A program made the translations under genes and the position numbers. The notes under the pieces were generated by a model, which worked only from the letters and a program-made list of their open reading frames with translations, searched no databases and had not been told where the DNA came from. 64,000 nt of DNA, taken from contig NZ_ARYN01000006.1 in the NCBI RefSeq assembly GCF_002094855.1, positions 186,001-250,000 of the forward strand, written 5' to 3'. How positions within the stretch are numbered: position 1 is the stretch's first letter; each line of letters begins with the position of its first letter. Positions 60,906 through 64,000 of the stretch are shown piece by piece. The stretch comes from Zunongwangia atlantica 22II14-10F7 (lineage in GTDB: Bacteria > Bacteroidota > Bacteroidia > Flavobacteriales > Flavobacteriaceae).

Positions 60906-60950
60906 TTCTCGATACAATTTCTCATGCCTCGAAATTACTCGAAGTGACAA
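60906..60950 (-). repeat. CTCGA palindromic repeat, copy C (diverged)
   Basis: TTCTCGATACAATTTCTCAT followed by GCCTCGAAATTACTCGAAGT and GACAA. It keeps the TTCTCGA and TCGAA...TGACA ends of copies A and B. Confidence 0.5.
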
Positions 60951-61025
60951 TAAGTTTTTAAAATGGGAATTCAGAATACTACAATATTCAAAATAAAAAA
61001 TTTTACCTTTTTGTCTTAGTCTATT

Positions 61026-61100
61026 TTCTAATCTCTAAAAGCGTAGCGTTCTAAAATCTAACATCTACATCTAAGAGCAAAGCGGTCTAAACTCTAACCT
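61026..61100 (-). repeat. Two tandem TCTAA/AGCG repeats ending in the rimM stop codon
   Basis: Reverse-complement units GGTTAGAGTTTAGACCGCTT and GTTAGATTTTAGAACGCTAC align with the 5' part of the leuS-flanking repeat. The rimM TAG stop (61094-61096) is inside the first unit. Confidence 0.6.
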
Positions 61101-61621
61101 AAATACAGGTCAATAAGTCCTTCAGGAGTAATAAGGTGAATGGTTTTGTTTGGCTTGTCGATCTTTTGGATAAATTCATCATTCATAGGAACAAGAATTT
61201 CTTTTTCATCTTTTTTGATCTCAAACAAGGCCTGGGCAGTGCTATCATTTATAGAGGTAATTTCGCCTATATCGCCATGAGTAGCGTCGATAACTCTAAA
61301 GCCAATAATTTCGTGGTAATAAAACTGGTCTTCTTCCAGTTCTGGTAAGAAAGTGAGCGGAAGATAAAGTTCGCATCCAATCATGTCTTCTGCATCATCT
61401 TCAGTATCGATATCTTCTATCTTGGCACGTAATAAAGTGCTTTTATGTAGAGAGGTTTTTTCAAAGAAAAATGGAACCAGATTGTTGTTATATTCAACAA
61501 AAACTGATTCCATTTCTGTGTACAATTCAGGTTCGTCTGTATCTAACTTGATAAGAACTTCCCCTTTAAAGCTAAATTTACTAACGATTTTTCCTAAGTA
61601 GAAACACTCCTCTTTAGTCAT
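61094..61621 (-). CDS. rimM: 16S rRNA processing protein RimM
   Basis: 175 residues. RimM helps mature the 30S head and binds S19. N-terminal RimM domain starts FYLGKIVSKFSFKGEVLIKL; a PRC-barrel follows from about residue 98 (FYYHEIIGFRVIDATHGDIG, then EILVPMNDEFIQKID). It is 14 bp downstream of rpsP, the standard pairing. Its stop codon belongs to a repeat. Confidence 0.95.
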   Translation of the reverse strand: MTKEECFYLGKIVSKFSFKGEVLIKLDTDEPELYTEMESVFVEYNNNLVPFFFEKTSLHKSTLLRAKIEDIDTEDDAEDMIGCELYLPLTFLPELEEDQFYYHEIIGFRVIDATHGDIGEITSINDSTAQALFEIKKDEKEILVPMNDEFIQKIDKPNKTIHLITPEGLIDLYLG

Positions 61622-61635
61622 CGTTAGATAGTTTA

Positions 61636-62166
61636 TTAAGCTTCTTTTTCTTCTGTAGCTTCACCTTCAGCAGCTGGCTCTTCAGTAGCAGCTTCTTCTG
61701 CAACAGCAGCCTCTTCAGCTTCTTTAGCAGCAGCTTCACGCTTAGCATTTACTTCTTTCTCTGCAGCTAAAGCTTTATCTCTAGCTTCTTGATCTGCTTT
61801 AGAAAGATTTTCTTTTTTGTCGTTAATCTTGCCTTCTTTTTCCTCTAGCCAAGCCTGGAATTTCTTCTCAGCTTCTTCTTCGGTTAAAGCGCCTTTTTTA
61901 ACTCCAACGGCAAGGTGTTTCTTTAATAAAGCACCTTTGTAAGAAAGAATAGCACGAGCAGTATCTGTTGGCTGTGCACCATTCTGTAACCATTTTACGG
62001 CTCCATCTACATCTAACTCTACAGTTGCAGGGTTAGTGTTTGGGTTGTAAATTCCTAATTTATCTAAGAATTTACCATCTCTTTTAGCACGTGCATCTGC
62101 GGCTACGATCCAATAAAAAGGTTTTCCTTTTTTACCGTGTCTTTGTAATCTGATTTTTACAGGCAT
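61636..62166 (-). CDS. rpsP: 30S ribosomal protein S16 with long C-terminal extension
   Basis: 176 residues against about 80-90 for most S16 proteins. The core ([20 protein letters not shown], then [20 protein letters not shown]) ends near residue 85. The remaining 90 residues are a Glu/Lys-rich helix and an Ala/Glu-rich tail ([20 protein letters not shown]), probably a solvent-exposed coiled coil. First gene of the rpsP-rimM operon. Confidence 0.96.
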   Translation of the reverse strand: MPVKIRLQRHGKKGKPFYWIVAADARAKRDGKFLDKLGIYNPNTNPATVELDVDGAVKWLQNGAQPTDTARAILSYKGALLKKHLAVGVKKGALTEEEAEKKFQAWLEEKEGKINDKKENLSKADQEARDKALAAEKEVNAKREAAAKEAEEAAVAEEAATEEPAAEGEATEEKEA

Positions 62167-62180
62167 AAAAATTAATTTAT

Positions 62181-62195
62181 GGGGTTCCCGACCCC
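62181..62195 (-). promoter_or_regulatory. Hairpin in the rpsP leader
   Basis: GGGGT / ACCCC with a 5-base loop, 15 bp before the rpsP ATG. It could limit translation initiation or serve autoregulation. Confidence 0.4.
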
Positions 62196-62212
62196 TATTA
62201 TTAATAAGGCTG

Positions 62213-62241
62213 CAAAGATACTACATTTTTCTAATTTACAA
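62213..62241 (-). promoter_or_regulatory. Promoter of rpsP-rimM (Bacteroidota type)
   Basis: On the minus strand TATCTTTG (62213-62220) is preceded by TTG (62239-62241) with an 18-bp spacer. Predicted start near 62207. Confidence 0.7.
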
Positions 62242-62418
62242 GAGGTTGGCATAAAAATATTGAGATGGTTTAAAATTTAGATATGATCTTTTCAGATTTT
62301 AAAAAATTGGTAACAAAATCATAGAATTTCACCTTATAAGTTAAAAGCAGTTAATTAGTGCTAAACCCTGTTAAATAGGTTGTTGTAGCGATAAATGGAT
62401 TGTAATTTTATCATAGCT

Positions 62419-62889
62419 ATGAACGAAAAAAAGAATGTTATGAAATATTCAGAAGAAGTATCAGAAAGGTTGAATGAGCTGTTAGAAAAGAATTATGATG
62501 CTGAAAAGGGATACAAATTCGCAGCAGAGCATATTGAAAATGAAAAGTTGAAGGCATTTTTTACAGAGCGTGCAAAAGAGCGATATGATTTTGGACATGA
62601 ACTAAAGGCTGAAATTCGAAATTTTGGAGAAAATCCTGAAAAAGGAACTAGTCTTGCGGGCGATGTTCATCGCACGTGGATGAATTTAAAAACAGCATTG
62701 GCCGGAAATAAAGAAGAAGCGGTTTTAGAAGAAGCGATAAGAGGTGAAGAAATTGCTGTTGAAGAGTACGAAAAAATATTAAAAGACACTAATATCCCTC
62801 CTTCTACACAAAATGTGCTTTTAAAGCAAAAGAATGTAATTGTAGCTTCTTTAAATGAAGTGAAATCTTTAGAGCTACAATACGACTAA
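62419..62889 (+). CDS. PA2169-family ferritin-like four-helix protein (DUF2383)
   Basis: 156 residues from the ATG at 62419; ATGs at 62395 and 62440 are alternatives. Four helices with NYDAEKGYKFAAEHIENEKL, RAKERYDFGHELKAEIRNFG and GEEIAVEEYEKIL carry the Glu/His pattern of PA2169-type DUF2383 proteins. Relatives respond to stress; metal binding is inferred. Monocistronic, ending at a terminator shared with the LytTR regulator gene. Confidence 0.8.
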   Translation: MNEKKNVMKYSEEVSERLNELLEKNYDAEKGYKFAAEHIENEKLKAFFTERAKERYDFGHELKAEIRNFGENPEKGTSLAGDVHRTWMNLKTALAGNKEEAVLEEAIRGEEIAVEEYEKILKDTNIPPSTQNVLLKQKNVIVASLNEVKSLELQYD

Positions 62890-62973
62890 TTAAAAAATTG
62901 CCTTGAAAAAGAAAATAGATTAAGATGCGAATAGATGTTTGATTGAAGTAGTAGTTTTAATGTTCGTATCAAG

Positions 62974-63017
62974 CCTCACGGGAAAGGAATTATTTCTATT
63001 ACCGTGAGGTTTTTTTA
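62974..63017. terminator. Intrinsic terminator between convergent genes
   Basis: Stem CCTCACGG / CCGTGAGG with a 20-base loop and T8. Confidence 0.7.
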
Positions 63018-63773
63018 TGCATTTATCCAGTCTTTTATCTCTTTTTGATAGGATCTTCCACTAATTAATTTAGTTCTGTTTTTATCTTCCAGTAAGAAAG
63101 CAAACCTGCTATTAAAATAACTATGAACCTCTTTTATATAATCTGAGTTTAGTAATATAGCTCGATGTATTCTTCTAAAGTTTTCTGGCAGCTCTGCGCG
63201 TAGTTGTTGTAAACTTTGCTCAGAAAGATGTTCTTCCCCATTTTTTAGAAAAACACTTACGTATTTATCTTTTGCTTTAAAATATAGAATCTCATTAAGT
63301 TTTAGGAAAATAATCTTTTTACCTGTTTTAATGCTTAGGCTAGTCACTTTTGGTTTAGCTTCTTTTTTCTCGATAGCTTCCAGAAAATCTAAGATTTCAG
63401 CTTTATTAAAATGAGGGGCAAATTTGTCTAATTTCGATATTGTTTTTTCAAGTCTTTCTTCTTTTACCGGTTTAAGCAAATAGTCAATACTATTAGTTTC
63501 AAAGGCCTGCAAAGCATATTCGTCGTAAGCGGTACAAAAAATCACCAGCGGAATGCGTTTTAGCTTAGATAGCATCTCAAAACCATTCATTCCGGGCATT
63601 TGGATATCCAAAAAAATAAGATCTGGGCTTAATTCATTTATTTTTTCGAGTCCGTTTTCTCCATTTTTAGCAAACCCAATAATCTCGATTTTATCAGGAT
63701 AATTTTGTAAAAGCTTAGTAAGTCTTAATCTTGCCGGTTCTTCATCTTCAATTATTACAGTTCTAAAGCTCAT
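63015..63773 (-). CDS. LytTR-family response regulator
   Basis: 252 residues. A receiver domain (1-120, acceptor Asp in LIFLDIQMPG near residue 55, and YLLKPV) is followed by a LytTR DNA-binding domain (about 150-250, ILYFKAKDKYVSVFLKNG and FRRIHRAILLNSDYI). It overlaps the kinase gene by 11 bases, so they are co-translated. Targets unknown. Confidence 0.94.
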   Translation of the reverse strand: MSFRTVIIEDEEPARLRLTKLLQNYPDKIEIIGFAKNGENGLEKINELSPDLIFLDIQMPGMNGFEMLSKLKRIPLVIFCTAYDEYALQAFETNSIDYLLKPVKEERLEKTISKLDKFAPHFNKAEILDFLEAIEKKEAKPKVTSLSIKTGKKIIFLKLNEILYFKAKDKYVSVFLKNGEEHLSEQSLQQLRAELPENFRRIHRAILLNSDYIKEVHSYFNSRFAFLLEDKNRTKLISGRSYQKEIKDWINA

Positions 63774-63999
63774 ATTGTTCTTTTTTTAAGGCAATTTTTT
63801 CAATACTAATCCAAACTCTTTTTTCAGGAGTATTTTCCCAGTTTAAGGAAGCTTTTTCATTGTAAGTGAGTTTTAAAATATCAAAAATACTCTGTAAACC
63901 ATAGCCAGAAATACTTCCATCCTTAAAGCCTGGGCCATTATCAAAAACAGCAATTTCAACCATATCCTCATTTTGTATAATTCTGAGCTTAATTTTTCC
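63763..63999 (-). CDS. LytS/YehU-type sensor histidine kinase, C-terminal fragment (cut by window edge)
   Basis: Only the end of the ATPase domain is present. The open frame runs to the window edge, past an internal ATG at 63963. Motifs are VFDNGPGF (N-G box) and SGYGLQSI (G box), as in kinases of the His_kinase superfamily that pair with LytTR regulators. The 3' end overlaps the regulator gene by 11 bases. Confidence 0.85.
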   Translation of the reverse strand, partial: GKIKLRIIQNEDMVEIAVFDNGPGFKDGSISGYGLQSIFDILKLTYNEKASLNWENTPEKRVWISIEKIALKKEQYEL

Positions 64000-64000
64000 T

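Larger units (their letters stand above)
60492..61093. other. Repeat-rich intergenic region between leuS and rimM
   Basis: No coding frame. It holds the leuS terminator, three copies of a CTCGA-containing palindromic repeat (60587, 60706, 60906) and three copies of a TCTAA/AGCG repeat (60857, 61026, 61062). It is the densest repeat cluster in the window. Confidence 0.75.

Noticed and set aside
57306-61100. leuS plus flanking inverted repeats as an insertion sequence or transposon
   Set aside because: No transposase is enclosed, and related repeats occur singly elsewhere; more likely independent interspersed repeats.
1-64000. tRNA or rRNA genes
   Set aside because: No T-loop GGTTCGAATCC-type sequence or rRNA-conserved block was found in the gaps by eye; a tRNAscan or Infernal run would settle this.

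Overview
The window looks like a piece of a Flavobacteriaceae chromosome (Bacteroidota), probably near the Zunongwangia / Salegentibacter / Gramella group. The evidence is low GC with AT-rich gaps, TAnnTTTG promoter cores with TTG about 20 bp upstream, almost no Shine-Dalgarno sites, frequent TTG/GTG starts, gliding genes (gldE, gldD), two TonB-dependent receptors with carboxypeptidase-like N-termini, a bacterial GGGP synthase, DUF3098/DUF3127/DUF4301/DUF4199 proteins, and extended L21 and S16 ribosomal proteins. I see no rRNA, tRNA, CRISPR array, insertion sequence, prophage or conjugative gene, so this is core genome rather than an island. The genus is an inference.

Layout. 1-3.6 kb: end of a ketoacyl synthase, bioB, twin cupin/JmjC-like proteins and a small FUSC-like membrane protein. 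3.6-7.8 kb: recX, a serine hydrolase, RNase E/G, a 29-residue basic protein and an HU-type protein. 7.9-11.5 kb: mutY, ssb, gldE, gldD. 11.5-20 kb: DMT exporter, paired M16 proteases, DUF4199 protein, rplU-rpmA, large M28 peptidase. 20-26.2 kb: a putative phytate/phosphate locus (TPR-HTH regulator, TonB receptor, beta-propeller phytase, Dabb protein). 26.3-36.6 kb: lipoproteins, ahcY, Sfp-type transferase with GGGP synthase, an HxlR/quinone-oxidoreductase divergon, PnuC, DUF4301 with ArfB, and a secreted PepSY-like protein. 37-43.5 kb: a sigma-54 regulator convergent with a hybrid histidine kinase, then a TPP riboswitch in front of a thiamine-type TonB receptor. 43.6-53.4 kb: SDR and AraC, Rieske-like lipoprotein, greA, HIT protein, thioesterase, orphan kinase, flavin reductase, DUF3127 protein, aat, tag, TonB-like protein, outer-membrane protein. 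53.4-56.2 kb: ftsX-DUF3098-uppP-truB. 56.4-64 kb: ketopantoate reductase, leuS, rimM-rpsP, a ferritin-like protein and a LytTR two-component pair cut by the window edge.

Working together. ssb-gldE-gldD and ftsX-DUF3098-uppP-truB are tightly packed operons. The phytase locus would bind a ligand at the outer membrane and release phosphate. The TPP riboswitch would lower thiamine receptor synthesis when cells are TPP-replete. rpsP-rimM links S16 to a 30S maturation factor.

The least explained material is non-coding: a three-copy repeat that follows intrinsic terminators, a strongly folded leader upstream of greA, two hairpin-rich regions around the secreted PepSY-like gene, and a family of interspersed repeats that touch stop codons (panE, rimM, ahcY and the GGGP synthase / oxidoreductase pair), two of which flank leuS in inverted orientation.
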